Counted from the stretch's first letter, positions 35,301-41,400 are shown. The stretch: 64,000 nucleotides of DNA from Citrobacter rodentium NBRC 105723 = DSM 16636 (GCF_021278985.1 NZ_CP082833.1:496001-560000), one strand, 5' to 3'. The notes: generated by a model not told the origin, from the sequence alone. Made by a program: numbers and translations.

Positions 35301-38030
35301 CCCCTGAGTCTGACCGGAAAGCAGCAGGTCAGCGCCTTTTTCCGCGGCGTTGATCATATTATCCGTCGCCACGGTATTGATGGTAATCGCCACCGGGTTC
35401 AGATCCAGCTCAACCGGATGGTTAACCGAAACCGGATTGCCCCAGCTATCCTGCGCACTGGCCGTCACGGTCAGTTGCCCCGCAGACCAGTGTTGTAAAT
35501 CGTCGGCAGGCACGCCAATCTGCCAGCTGCCGTTGTTGCCAACGACCGCCTGATAATCAACGTTATTGATGGTCACGGTAACGGTCGACCCGGGTGCCAG
35601 ATGGCTGCTGCTGCCGCTCACCACCAGATCCTGATGCTGTTCGATAGCATTCACGATGTCGTCGCCGGAAAGCGTGTTGATGCGCAGACCCGGCAGCGAT
35701 GCGTTGATGTTGATATCGCGCTCGCCTGTGCCGGTGTTGCCGTGGCTGTTGGTCACCGAGGCGGTAAAGGTCAGGTCGCCGTCGCCAAAGCTTTGCAAGT
35801 CGCTGGCCGGAATGGTCACTTTCCAGCTCAGATCGCTTTCCACAACGGCGCTGTAGCTTTTGCCGCCAACCTGAATGGATACCGTGTCGCCCGGCGCGGC
35901 GCTGGTGACGCGACCACTTAAAATCTGATCGCTGTGGGTTTCCGCGCTGTTGACCAGGTTATCGACGGCGAAGTTATTGACGATCACCTGCGGCAACGTC
36001 GTGTCGACGAGGAAGGAGGCGGTGGTCGTTCCGCTGTTGCCAATGTCGTCAGTGCCGCTGACGGTAACCTGATAGATTGTATTGGCGAGGTGCAGTACGT
36101 CAGAAACCGGCACCTGTACCGACCAGATGCCGTTGTTGACCGTCGCGCTATAGGCGACGTTATTGAGCATTACGGTAACCGTACTGCCGTTAACCAGAGT
36201 GCTGGTACCGCTCAGCGTCAGCGGCTGCATGGACTCCAGCGCGTTAACCACGTTGTCCTGGCTGATGGTATCGACGGTGATCCCGACGGCAACGCTGTTG
36301 AGCGTCACGTCATGGGTGGCAGTGCTGGTGTTGCCTGCGGCATCGGTGACCGTCACGGTGATGGTGTGCTGGCCGTGGCTCATGGTATTGAACAGGGACG
36401 CGGGGACGCCGACGCTCCAGCTACCGTCCGCCTGGACCACGCCGGTAAAGGTCTGATTGCCAAACTGCACGGTCACCACGTCGCCGGGCGCGGCGCCATC
36501 CGCCCGGCCCGAAATAAGCTGAGCGACATCCTGCTCATCATCATTAAGGATGTTATCGCCCGCCACGCTATTTACCGTCAGAACTGGCGCGGTGGTGTCG
36601 ACGCTCAGCCGCTCGGCGAGATCCGCCACGTTCCCGGCTTTATCGCTGACGCTCACCGTCAGCGAGTGATCGCCGTTCGCTAACGCCTGCACGTCAGCAG
36701 CGGCCAGCGTCAGCGACCAGCTGCCGTCGTCAGCGACGGTCGTGGTCCAGGTTTTGCCATTCAGGGTCAGCGTGACCGTCTGACCAGCTTCAGCGGTGGT
36801 TTTTCCGCTCAGCACCAGCGTGGCGTTATGTTCAGTGGTATTGAGGATCTGGTCGATGGCAATCTTATCCATCGAGAGCAGCGGCGCCTGGGTGTCGACG
36901 GTGATCTGCTGGCTGCCTGTCACCGTATTGCCCGCGGCGTTCTGACCGCTTACGGATACGGTCCAGCTGCCGTCCGCCAGCGCAGCCGCATCAGCCGCCG
37001 GGACGTTAACCTGCCATTCGCCATTCGCGCCAACCGTAGTGAGATAGGTTTTACCGTTCAGCGTCACGGTCAACGCCGTCCCCTGCGCCAGCTGGCTGCT
37101 GGCGCCAGAGAGGGTAAAGCCAGCGGCCTGTTCGCTGGCGTTAATCACGTTATCACCTGCGGTCGTCGCCAGCGTCAGCGAAGCTGTGGTGGTATCGACG
37201 TTAATCGTAATGCTGCCCGCGGTGGTGGTGTCGCTACCGTTAATCTGCACCACGGACCAGGTGTGCTGACCATCGGTCTGCACCGGCAGCCGTACCGTCC
37301 AGACGCCATTGGCATCGACCATCGTGCTGGCAATGGTGTTACCGCTGCTGTCTTTAATCTGAATCGTTGCGCCAGGGTGGCCGTTGCCGCTGAAGGTCGG
37401 CGTGTTGTCATCCGTGGTGTCGTTGGCGGACAGTCCGCCCTGCTTGTCGCCTTTCTTATCGGCGATGGTCCAGGTTGGCGTGTTTTTGGTGTTATCCACC
37501 ACTTCGGTTTCAGTTTCGGTGACGGTGACCGTTTTGGTTTCACCGCCGTCATCGTTAGCCAACAGCGCGCCAATCGCGCCGCCGCCCAGCGCCGCGCCGG
37601 CCAGCCACGCCCACGGAAAGCCGTTATCTTCGCTGGCGGCTTCCGCCATCAGCGGTTCGATGCTGTCAATCGGCGTCGCGTGCGCCGTCAACTCAACGGC
37701 ATCCAGGCTGGTGACATTACTGACCTCATCAAACGTCACGTGCGTCAGCCCCGTTTCATCGCTGAAAACCAGCTCTGAATGCAGCTTCGTCTCCGGGTCT
37801 TCGGTGAAGTAGCCGCTGCAACGAATAACGCTACCGTCCTTCAGATAAATCAGTAAGTCGTTGCCCTGGCGAACATAGCGGGCGACATCCTGAGCGGAAC
37901 CTAAAATTTCAATGACGGAGGCGCCGGAAACAGCCACCGAGAGATTCCCTTCTCCCGACAGGACGGTTTTTTTGGCGGTGTGACGGTTGATAATATTCGC
38001 TGTTTTTAAGGTGTTCATATTCTGGCTCAT
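20364..38030 (-). CDS. bapA: Giant BapA-like biofilm adhesin, 5888 residues before an in-frame amber stop (5984 with the tail)
   Basis: This is a type I-secreted, surface-bound adhesin. Residues 1-135 form a BapA-prefix domain and 138-158 a hydrophobic AWLAGAALGGGAIGALL segment. About 43 BapA-type Ig-like repeats of 97-100 residues follow from residue 281, each with a VDTxAP linker, a DDxxN/xxE acidic cluster and a Gly-x-Trp strand. Residues 978-4246 are eleven B-C-A triplets. Five longer repeats follow, with the DSGLSxSDFIT motif in the first ones. Next come six EF-hand-like Ca motifs of FG-GAP/VCBS type (DINGDGYVDMV, DLNGDGYMDLF and others) and RTX-like GGNGNDTFTG and GRGGNDTFN motifs. TAG at 20364-20366 cuts off the secretion signal. 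The start ATG lies 70 bp after the TolC-like gene. The name bapA is by architecture; SiiE-type adhesins are a more distant alternative. Confidence 0.9.
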   Translation of the reverse strand: MSQNMNTLKTANIINRHTAKKTVLSGEGNLSVAVSGASVIEILGSAQDVARYVRQGNDLLIYLKDGSVIRCSGYFTEDPETKLHSELVFSDETGLTHVTFDEVSNVTSLDAVELTAHATPIDSIEPLMAEAASEDNGFPWAWLAGAALGGGAIGALLANDDGGETKTVTVTETETEVVDNTKNTPTWTIADKKGDKQGGLSANDTTDDNTPTFSGNGHPGATIQIKDSSGNTIASTMVDANGVWTVRLPVQTDGQHTWSVVQINGSDTTTAGSITINVDTTTASLTLATTAGDNVINASEQAAGFTLSGASSQLAQGTALTVTLNGKTYLTTVGANGEWQVNVPAADAAALADGSWTVSVSGQNAAGNTVTGSQQITVDTQAPLLSMDKIAIDQILNTTEHNATLVLSGKTTAEAGQTVTLTLNGKTWTTTVADDGSWSLTLAAADVQALANGDHSLTVSVSDKAGNVADLAERLSVDTTAPVLTVNSVAGDNILNDDEQDVAQLISGRADGAAPGDVVTVQFGNQTFTGVVQADGSWSVGVPASLFNTMSHGQHTITVTVTDAAGNTSTATHDVTLNSVAVGITVDTISQDNVVNALESMQPLTLSGTSTLVNGSTVTVMLNNVAYSATVNNGIWSVQVPVSDVLHLANTIYQVTVSGTDDIGNSGTTTASFLVDTTLPQVIVNNFAVDNLVNSAETHSDQILSGRVTSAAPGDTVSIQVGGKSYSAVVESDLSWKVTIPASDLQSFGDGDLTFTASVTNSHGNTGTGERDININASLPGLRINTLSGDDIVNAIEQHQDLVVSGSSSHLAPGSTVTVTINNVDYQAVVGNNGSWQIGVPADDLQHWSAGQLTVTASAQDSWGNPVSVNHPVELDLNPVAITINTVATDNMINAAEKGADLLLSGQTQGVEAGQTVIVKFAGQTFTAQVQVDGSWSVTVPPSAVASLTDSREQISVSVTSVSGNTASASHTVTLDTAAPTIAINTLAADDILNASEAQADLVITGTTTAPQGQTVTVTIGSNSYTAQVQANGSWSVTVPAADVASINSGAVTATVSDTAGNSGSASHNLTVDTTAPVVTINTVAGDDIINAVEHSQTQIVSGSATGAAAGDAVTVTVNGKTYTTVIDASGNWSVGVPAVDVAALNDGTATIAVTVTNASGNTGSATHDVNVDTAAPTVTINSVTADDVINAAEQGTDLTLSGATTSVEAGQTVTVSFGGKSYTTTVDASGSWTLSVPVADLAGLTDGNARVEVSVSNAAGNSASATHDYSVDTTAPVITINTIAADDILNATEAQADLVISGTTNAPAGQTVTVTIGGNSYTAQVEANGSWSIVVPAADVTSIATGTVAASVADAAGNSGSASHNLTVDTIAPVVSINTVATDDIINAAEHSQTQIVSGSATGAAAGDAVTVTVNGKTYTTVIDASGNWSVGVPAADVAALNDGTATIAVTVTNAAGNSGSATHDVTVDTAAPTVTINSVTADDVINATEQGADLTLSGVTTNVEAGQTVSVSFGGKSYTTTVDASGSWTLSVPAADLAGLSDGSARVEASVSNAAGNSASATHDYSVDTGAPVIIINTIAADDILNATEAQADLVISGTTNAPAGQTVTVTVGGVDYTAQVQANGSWSVTVPAADVASIATGTVTASVADAAGNTGSASHNLTVDTTAPVVTINTVASDDIINSAEHGQTQIISGSATGAAAGDAVTVTVNGKTYTTVIDASGNWSVGVPAADVAALNDGTATIAVTVTNAAGNSGSATHDVTVDTAAPTVTINSVTDDDVINATEQGADLTLSGVTTNVEAGQTVSVSFGGKSYTTTVDASGSWTLSVPAADLAGLSDGSARVEASVSNAAGNSASATHDYSVDTGAPVITINTIAADDILNATEAQSDLVISGTTNAPAGQTVTVTIGGVDYTAQVQANGSWSVTVPAADVTSIATGAVTASVADAAGNTGSASHNLTVDNTAPVVTINTVATDDIINSTEHSQTQIVSGSATGAAAGDAVTVTVNGKTYTTVIDAAGNWSVGVPAADVAALNDGTATIAVTVTNASGNTGSATHDMEVDTAAPTVTINPVTADNVINAAEQGTDLTLSGVTTNVEAGQTVSVSFGGKTYSATVDASGNWTLVVPAADLAGLSDGSARVEASVSNTAGNSASATHDYSVDTGAPVITINIIAADDILNSTEAQADLVISGTTNAPAGQTVTVTVGGNSYTAQVEANGSWSVTVPAADVASIATGAVTATVSDTVGNSGSASHNLTVDTTAPVVTINTVAGDDIINTAEHGQTQIISGSATGAAAGDAVTVTVNGKTYTTVIDASGNWSVGVPAADVAALNDGTATIAVTVTNASGNTGSATHDMEVDTVAPTVTINSVTADDVINATEQGADLTLSGVTTNVEAGQSVTVSFGGKTYTTTVDASGNWTLSVPAADLSGLSDGSARVEASVSNTAGNSASATHDYSVDTGAPVITINIIAADDILNSTEAQADLVISGTTNAPAGQTVTVTVGGNSYTAQVEANGNWSVTVPAVGVPAITTGAVTASVADTAGNSGSASHNLTVHTTAPVVTINTVATDDIINTAEHGQTQIVSGSATGAAAGDAVTVTVNGKTYTSVIDAAGNWSVGVPAADVTALNDGTATIAVTVTNASGNTGSATHDMEVDTAAPTVTINSVTADDVINAAEQGANLTLSGATTNVEAGQTVSVSFGGKSYSATVDASGNWTLVVPAADLAGLSDGSARVEASVSNAAGNSASATHDYSVDTTAPTITINTIAADDILNATEAQSDLVISGTTNASAGQTVTVTVGGVDYSAQVQANGSWSVTVPAADVASIATGTVTASVADAAGNTGSASHNLTVDNTAPVVTINTVAGDDIINAAEHGQTQIVSGSATGAAAGDAVTVTVNGKTYTTVIDASGNWSVGVPAADVAALNDGTATISVTVTNAAGTGNSGSAIHDVNVDTAAPTVTINSVTADDVINAAEQGADLTLSGATTNVEAGQTVTVSFGGKTYTTTVDASGNWTLSVPAADLAGLSDGSARVEASVSNAAGNSASATHDYSVDTGAPVITINTIAADDILNATEAQADLVISGTTNAPAGQTVTVTVGGVDYSAQVQANGSWSVTVPAADVASVTTGDVTASVADTAGNTGSASHNLTVDTTAPVVAINTVATDDIINAAEHGQTQIVSGSATGAAAGDAVTVTVNGKTYTSVIDASGNWSVGVPAADVAALNDGTATISVTVTNAAGNSGSATHDVNVNTAAPTVTINSVTADDVINTTEQGANLTLSGATTNVEAGQTVSVSFGGKSYTTTVDASGSWTLSVPVADLAGLTDGNARVEVSVSNAAGNSASATHDYSVDTGAPTITINTIAADDILNATEAQADLLITGTTSAPAGQTVTVTVGGVDYSAQVQANGSWSVTVPAADVASVTTGDVTASVADAAGNTGSASHNLTVDSTAPVVTINTVAGDDIINTAEHGQTQIVSGSATGAAAGDAVTVTVNGKTYTTVIDAAGNWSVGVPAADMAALNDGTATISVTVTNVSGNTGSATHDVKVDTAAPTVTINAVTADDVINAAEQGADLTLSGATTNVEAGQTVTVSFGGKTYTTTVDASGSWTLSVPAADLAGLSDGSARVEASVSNAAGNSASATHDYSVDTGAPVITINTIAADDILNATEAQADLVISGTTNAPAGQTVTVTVGGNSYTAQVQANGSWSVTVPAADVASIATGAVTATVSDTAGNSGSASHNLTVDTTAPVVTINTVATDDIINSTEHGQTQIISGSATGAAAGDAVIVTVNGKTYTTVIDVAGNWSVGVPAADVAALNDGTATISVTVTNAAGNSGSATHDVNVDTAAPTVTINPVTADDVINAAEQGADLTLSGVTTNVEAGQTVSVSFGGKTYTTTVDASGSWKLSVPAADLAGLTDGSARVEISVSNAAGNSASAMHDYSVDTGAPVITINTIAADDILNATEAQADLVINGTTNAPAGQTVTVTIGGVDYTAQVEANGNWSVTVPAADVTSVTTGTVTASVADTAGNTGSASHNLTVDTTAPVVTINTVAGDDIINSAEHGQTQIISGSATGAAAGDAVTVTVNGKTYTTVIDASGNWSVGVPAADVTALNDGVSTISVTVTNAAGNSGSATHDVNVDTAAPTVTINSVTADDVMNAAEQGANLTLSGVTTNVEAGQTVTVSFGGKTYTTTVDASGNWTLSVPVADLATLTDGNARVEVSVSNAAGNSASATRDYSVDTDAPVISINTISVDDVLNAAEQHQPLTVQGNTSAQAGQTVTVTLNGTDYTAQVQANGTWSLTVPAADLAELSDGPLVVSAVVSDKAGNESQTSHNVTVDATAPLIAVNNVAGDNIINNGEQRAGQTISGTTTAEPGQTITLTFNGHTYQATVDASGNWSVFVPAGDFTGLADGNYAIAVTVNDAAGNAGHVTHIVALNGDVPTIAIDVISMDDVINAAEHGAPLTLSGTTTAPAGQTVTITLNGNSYTAVVDSNGQWSCVVSSTDVAALADGTAYTVNAQVSNTIGNSASADRVMNVDLTAPAQAISIDAVQGDSGLSSSDFITNHNQVVLDGSLSAPLASGETAQISLDGGTTWIDLLVNGTSWSFTDGRTLADGGYLYFVRVIDAAGNVGSVDSQAVRVDTTPPAVTLISIDAISQDTGLSASDYITHDNQIALQGSLNAALASDEHVQISFDGGNTWTDVSVSGQSWSFVDGRTLADGDYHYQLRVIDQAGNVSATTSQTVTVDTLVPDATKTIAFDSITDDSGLSGSDFITKDTSLSLQGSLGATLSPGEIVQISLDGGATWQNVTVIGNSWSFADGRTLGEGAHDYWVRVIDTAGNIGATAHQQVIVDLTPPDSAITVSIDSISTDTGYNSGDFLTNDSSLTISGSIGAPLAAGDRVQISVDNGLTWHDVVMSGDSWSYVDPRTLAEGDQTYQVRVVDVAGNVGATTDQVVSVDLTPSTNVATIHSYTDDVASSRGEFAAGTTTDDRTPVLNGTLATALQTGEQVRIYSADGTLLGEADVNGTDWSYQLNVPLVDGDKGEFYAVVVDAAGNEGAHSPVFDFTVDLKMYADAQNTLDTTPIVTGRVDFEILPGEYVEVTINNVVYSSRNGAVVIDPKNSTWYVQIPDSDALALGTYEVKAVLYKADGTEITRDDTTGELTVSPTPSITFTSTAASSEDTGTALTLGEDGTWRILSNSTVFTQNATDSTTLGSFNSVAISGPDKQQQSSFIDFDRDGLMDILGADTSYANGQQSFKYNADGTYTSFQVGAYGVSGQTNDPNGNVYGWYGGAMGIDINGDGYVDMVYGDETPNDSEGRGGYDSGFVLNTDGTIVGFDKTGSYVYTSNSQDGVASTNSGNPTPDREVSGVDLNNDGYVDITYHGTSGTNTTAGGGSSSSSSRLAVVTNGVDANGNMTLTNTQIVTDVFNGDNASDNHYTTLTWADLNGDGYMDLFVAGLTAKGDATSAIFYNDGTGKLTTAANGAGTGSNVQTLGDSVNSMSSLAVDWNGDGRMDLIEIAGAAGSTTATNTSNVGLLWTNNGVNGSNQVDWSSRTLLTGANQGSSNITTGALTLDLDYDGDKDLVVFRAAGGKTEYIENTSSISNGTSIILRISDANGVNTFYGNTVLLIDESTGKVVSSQVINPQGGVNMNDSSGLVYFYGLDASKSYSAVLLANGQDYGGVSSVTFDSSGVVNTVENVNASWGGLMAVEKNHAYNLTAEDGASAANSALAASDGSNTVGIVGTGYNDTLNATAGSHIYNGGGGSRVVSDVDVWSAQGGMDIVDYKLAGSTALNIDLSNGAMQSTGFGNAQFVNVEGIAGGNGNDTFTGSSTENFFEGRGGNDTFNIGNGGQDTLLYKLINASDATGGNGSDVVNGFTVGT
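20400..20560 (-). other. RTX-like nonapeptide motifs in adhesin C-terminus
   Basis: The protein reads GGNGNDTFTGS and, twenty residues on, GRGGNDTFNIGNGGQD, each a GGxGxDxUx hemolysin-type Ca-binding motif. Only two or three copies are present, just before the amber codon, as is usual next to the secretion signal of Lap/Bap adhesins. Confidence 0.75.
21259..22317 (-). other. FG-GAP/VCBS-type propeller region with six Ca-binding loops
   Basis: Six DxDxDG-type loops are spaced 60-76 residues apart: DFDRDGLMDIL, DINGDGYVDMV, DLNNDGYVDIT, DLNGDGYMDLF, DWNGDGRMDLI and DLDYDGDKDLV. This is the pattern of integrin-like FG-GAP/VCBS beta-propellers. It forms a folded head near the C-terminus of the adhesin, distinct from the Ig-like stalk. 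Confidence 0.8.
25293..35099 (-). repeat. Higher-order tandem array: eleven 891 bp supermodules of three Ig-like repeats
   Basis: Within the adhesin gene, three distinct Ig-like types recur in fixed order: B (97 residues, AADDILNATEAQADLVISG), C (100 residues, DDIINAAEHGQTQIVSGSA) and A (100 residues, TADDVINAAEQGADLTLSG). Each B-C-A triplet is 297 residues or 891 bp. Eleven triplets plus one 6 bp insertion give exactly the 9807 bp observed between the Ala codon ending at 35099 and the Thr codon at 25293. Flanking repeats (7 before, 3 after) are diverged, so only the core was amplified as triplets. Confidence 0.93.
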
Positions 38031-38100
38031 TAAGGTCAGTTAATCAGTAATACGCTTGCGGGCAATAACCCGGAGGTAACGATGCTGCGAGTAAAAATGG

Positions 38101-39411
38101 TTAAAGATCGGGCAGTTTTTTCGACGCCTGCTTTTCAATACCAATCAGGGGGAGCAGGTTGTCGAGTGCCGTCGCGTACTGGATGGCGGCGCTCCAGCCG
38201 TCATATTCCGCGTTGATCCTCGATGATTCGGCCTGCCAGACATCCTGTTCGACGCTCAGCAGGTCATTGATGGTTTTTTTGCTCAGGGTGTATTCGTTTT
38301 TGTAAACGCTGCGGGTCTGTATCGCGTTAACCAACTGGAACTTGCCAGCATCTTCACGACCGCGCGCGCCTTTCCAGTCCGCCATTGCCGCAGAGGCTTT
38401 TTGCAAAATGTCGTAACGCGCTTTTTCTACTTCGGATACGGCCATCGCCTTCGCCCCTTGCGCCTGCTCGACGCGAGCGGAAACCACCCCGCCCTGGTAC
38501 AGCGGCGCGTCCACGCTGAGCTGGATTTGATCGTCCCAGTAGCCGCGGTTATCCGATTCATAACGGGTGCGGCCCGCCTTCAGGCTTAAGGTCGGCAGAT
38601 GCTGGGCTTTTGCCCGATCAACGCCATGCTGTGCCGACGTGACCATTGCCCGCGCTGACAGCACGGCAGGAATTTTCGAGTAGTCGATGTTTTCAACGGA
38701 GACTTGTTGCACTTCCAGATTTTCCGGCAGGCTGGCGTAGCGACTGGCGCTGACCCCGGTCTGGACCGCCAGTACCGCTTTCGCCTTTTGCAGCGCGGCA
38801 TCGTACTGCTCCAGGGTGGCGCGCATCCCGGCGATACGGGTCTGGGTCTGTAAATCATCGGAGGTTGAACTCAGGCCGGCGCTGGCGCGAAGCTGGGCCA
38901 GGTGCTGGATTTTCTCCAGCGCCACGATGTTCTCGCGCGCCGCGCTGGTCAGCGCGCTATAGCGCTTCACCTCAACGTAGCCCTGCGCAGCCTTCGACGC
39001 TACTTCAGAGAACGTCGCCATCAGCTGATAGCGATAGCTTTCATACTGCGCTTCAGACTGGGCAATGGCGCTATTGGTTTTACCGAAGTCATAAACTAAC
39101 TGCGTGACGGTAATTCCCCAGGCGGCGGAATTATTTAACGAACCGCTGGAGTCCGTCGTCTGACTATGACCGGCGCTGGCGGTTAAACCAATTTGCGGCA
39201 TCCAGCCGCTTTTCGCCTCTTTCATCATCGCCTGGCCAATTCCCATTTGCGCCGCCTGGCTGCTAATATCCGGATCACGATCTAAAGCAAATAAAATACT
39301 TTCTTTCAGATTCGTTTCTTCAATACTGGCTAATGCAGCGAAGCATGGAACAGAGGCAACCCCAAATGAGAGGAGCAGAGTCACCATTGAAAAAACAAAA
39401 CGCATACTCAC
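38101..39411 (-). CDS. TolC-family outer membrane efflux protein of type I secretion (BapB/LapE-like)
   Basis: This 436-residue outer membrane channel has a signal peptide (residues about 3-26, ending ASVPCFAALA). Two TolC-type repeats follow, each with a long helical hairpin; family landmarks are LKESILFALDRDPDISSQ at the N-terminus and WGITVTQLVYDFGKT. GTG at 39411 has AGGA 8 bases upstream and is the better start; the ATG two codons later is 14 bases from it. It is the first gene of the minus-strand operon, 70 bp before the adhesin. In the Salmonella bap locus, as I recall, the adhesin gene comes first, so the order here differs. It should pair with the HlyD-like and ABC proteins downstream. 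Confidence 0.88.
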   Translation of the reverse strand: MSMRFVFSMVTLLLSFGVASVPCFAALASIEETNLKESILFALDRDPDISSQAAQMGIGQAMMKEAKSGWMPQIGLTASAGHSQTTDSSGSLNNSAAWGITVTQLVYDFGKTNSAIAQSEAQYESYRYQLMATFSEVASKAAQGYVEVKRYSALTSAARENIVALEKIQHLAQLRASAGLSSTSDDLQTQTRIAGMRATLEQYDAALQKAKAVLAVQTGVSASRYASLPENLEVQQVSVENIDYSKIPAVLSARAMVTSAQHGVDRAKAQHLPTLSLKAGRTRYESDNRGYWDDQIQLSVDAPLYQGGVVSARVEQAQGAKAMAVSEVEKARYDILQKASAAMADWKGARGREDAGKFQLVNAIQTRSVYKNEYTLSKKTINDLLSVEQDVWQAESSRINAEYDGWSAAIQYATALDNLLPLIGIEKQASKKLPDL

Positions 39412-40055
39412 AACAGATATCCTAAATAAAATGGGCGGTTTTCAGGCTATACAATGCAGCCGCATTGGTTCTGAACAGATCAATACGGATATAAACCTGG
39501 CGACAATCAAACAGACAATTATCAATGCGTGGCATGAGGCTTGTTGGCCGAATTTAAGGCTCAGCATTCCCTGAGCGTTAATACAGCCCACACGGATAAT
39601 GGTATATATAATCCAGTGCCCGATAATGACCTCAGCGTAATAATGACCACGCTTACCTTACAGTCGTCAGAGTCCAGAAAAGACACTTACCCGGGGTCAT
39701 CGCGGTAAGCGTTAGCAGGACGCTGGCATCACTGGTTGAGGAATATTCTGAAGTGTGACGGGTAACGAAGAAAGCAAAATATCCTTAATTCTTCTTAAAT
39801 GATTGCGGGATGTAACCACCAAAATTAAAAGCAATAGAAACAATAGGTTGACGTGTTATCTGAAGTTCTTAAATGCGCTGCGGCCGCCTTTTTTCGGGCA
39901 AAAAGCGGGCAAGCGCCAGGCATTAACTGTAACGTGATGCACAGTCTGGCGTCACAAAAAAGCATATATCAAACGATAACAGATCTTAAATTTTACAAAA
40001 TAATCTCAAGTAATAAACATAAAGAGCGGATCGCGAACAGTGCCTGCGTCGGATT
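39412..40055. other. Upstream region of the adhesin operon, no gene seen
   Basis: About 640 bp that must hold the promoter of the TolC-adhesin-exporter operon. The sequence is more AT-rich than the operon. A 133-codon plus-strand frame (39853-40254) runs antisense into the lectin gene and has no ribosome binding site or recognisable product, so I do not call it. I could not identify a clear -35/-10 pair or a CsgD site by eye. Confidence 0.5.
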
Positions 40056-40475
40056 TCACCGCCAGACATCCAGAGTAAGCGAACCAAAATTATCCCAGTA
40101 CATACCGTTTATATCATTGGCAAATACCACCAGTTCACCGCTTCGCGGGGCGATCCAGCCATTATTTAAGCGTCTGCCGTCGCCAATAACAAACATCGTG
40201 TCGGTTGATTTATCAATGGCGCCGATTAAGGTAAACCAGGTCGCGGAATCGTAACGGCAACGCAGCCAGACTTTAGCGAAATTCAGATAACCGACGCTGT
40301 AGCCATTGGCATCGCAGCGGTGGTTCATATCGCGCCATTTACCGGATGCCGCAAAGAAGTAGCGAACGCCCTGCTCCACAAAAAAATCGGTTTCCACCCA
40401 TTTATCGCGCGAGCGGATTTGAATTCGCTTTACCCGGCAGGATGCCAGCGGAGGAATAAGAGTGCGATCGTCCAT
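40056..40475 (-). CDS. LecA (PA-IL)-like lectin-domain protein
   Basis: This 139-residue protein has no signal peptide. Its plan matches the PA-IL galactophilic lectin fold: an N-terminal VETDFFVEQGVRYFFAASGKWRD segment, a central WFTLIGAID strand, then WIAPRSGELVVFANDINGMYWDNFGSLTLDV. The last block aligns with the Ca/galactose loop of Pseudomonas LecA (NDVPGTYGNNSGSFSVNI): Asp121 matches Asp100, Asp128 replaces Asn107 and Asn129 matches Asn108, so Ca binding is plausible. The ATG has AAGGTG upstream. Sugar specificity and export route are unknown; LecA itself has no classical signal. It lies 645 bp upstream of the adhesin operon on the same strand. Confidence 0.7.
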   Translation of the reverse strand: MDDRTLIPPLASCRVKRIQIRSRDKWVETDFFVEQGVRYFFAASGKWRDMNHRCDANGYSVGYLNFAKVWLRCRYDSATWFTLIGAIDKSTDTMFVIGDGRRLNNGWIAPRSGELVVFANDINGMYWDNFGSLTLDVWR

Positions 40476-40699
40476 CTATTATTCACCTTCGTGCTAACGG
40501 GATTGCGCGGGCCATACCGGGCCGCTCGTAAAAAGACGATGACGAACATAAGGGAATCACATCTATTTTTATAATCTCTGCCGCTGCTATCTATAGCAGG
40601 AAAGTCGTAGTTTTCCCGACTGATTTGATACATTACGTTGAGCCAGAACGTGACGTTCTCTCACCTTCGCTGACCGTGCGCAGGGCTGCCCTCCAGGCA

Positions 40700-41191
40700 T
40701 CAGGAAGGGAGTAAAGCGGGGGCTTTTCTCCGCCCGCTGATCAACAGAAAACGGTCATATTTTTCAATCATCACCTGCAATTTGCTGTCAATCCGGTCGC
40801 GATAGGCGCTGTATTCCGTCTCTTCCGAGAGAAGAAACGCGTATATCGTATAGTTGAGTTCAATGATCGACAAAATGAATTCGCGTTTCGCCTGCTCAAT
40901 GGTTTCATCATGAAGGCGATAGTGGGCGTCGTTATACTTTTCAGCCAGCTCCATACGGTGCGATATCTGATGAATAATCGACGGATGTAAATAGTATTGT
41001 GTGCAGTCGACCGTTTCTTCATAAGGCCAGACGTGAAGTATTTCGTCAATGATTCGCTGGTCGCGCGCGCGTTGTTCCGACGACAGACGGTTTGCTGCAA
41101 ACGGCGTCGACAGGAGGTAGCGTACCGAAACAAAAAGAAAGGTGCCAATGCTCAATGAACAAAGCAACACGAATATTTTTGTGTAAAACAT
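40700..41191 (-). CDS. Small membrane-anchored protein of unknown function
   Basis: This 163-residue protein has one N-terminal hydrophobic helix (residues about 5-27, IFVLLCSLSIGTFLFVSVRYLL). A charged, mostly helical periplasmic or cytoplasmic domain rich in Glu, Arg and Tyr follows (HRMELAEKYNDAHYRLHDETIEQAK and YRDRIDSKLQVMIEKYDRFL, each part of a likely coiled coil). I do not recognise a family. No strong ribosome binding site is seen before ATG 41191. The gene is moderately AT-rich and may be part of the same accessory insert as the lectin gene. Confidence 0.6.
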   Translation of the reverse strand: MFYTKIFVLLCSLSIGTFLFVSVRYLLSTPFAANRLSSEQRARDQRIIDEILHVWPYEETVDCTQYYLHPSIIHQISHRMELAEKYNDAHYRLHDETIEQAKREFILSIIELNYTIYAFLLSEETEYSAYRDRIDSKLQVMIEKYDRFLLISGRRKAPALLPS

Positions 41192-41400
41192 GATATAGCA
41201 AGTCTGTAATTTTGGAAAAGCTATACTAGCGACAGCGGGCTAAAGTGAATAGTTTTTTTGGAACTGAAAAGTCTTAAATTTTCCAGATAAATAGAGTTGC
41301 GAAAAAAACAAATAAAACAGAACGCTAACTTTACCGCTTTAATTCTTATTATCTGAAGTGAACCTGTAAATATCTTAAGTTTTTCCCGGATTAATTTTTT
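41192..41400. other. AT-rich gap before the REP cluster
   Basis: About 200 bp of AT-rich sequence with poly-A and poly-T tracts and no convincing gene. It marks the boundary between the accessory lectin region and the conserved yqjH side. Confidence 0.4.

Noticed and set aside
37550..37650. LapG-type dialanine cleavage site in the adhesin N-terminus
   Set aside because: The hydrophobic AWLAGAALGGGAIGA segment has alanine pairs but not the TAAG/PAAG context, and no lapD or lapG genes are in the window.
39853..40254. 133-codon plus-strand frame upstream of and into the lectin gene
   Set aside because: It overlaps the lectin gene antisense, has no ribosome binding site and no recognisable product.
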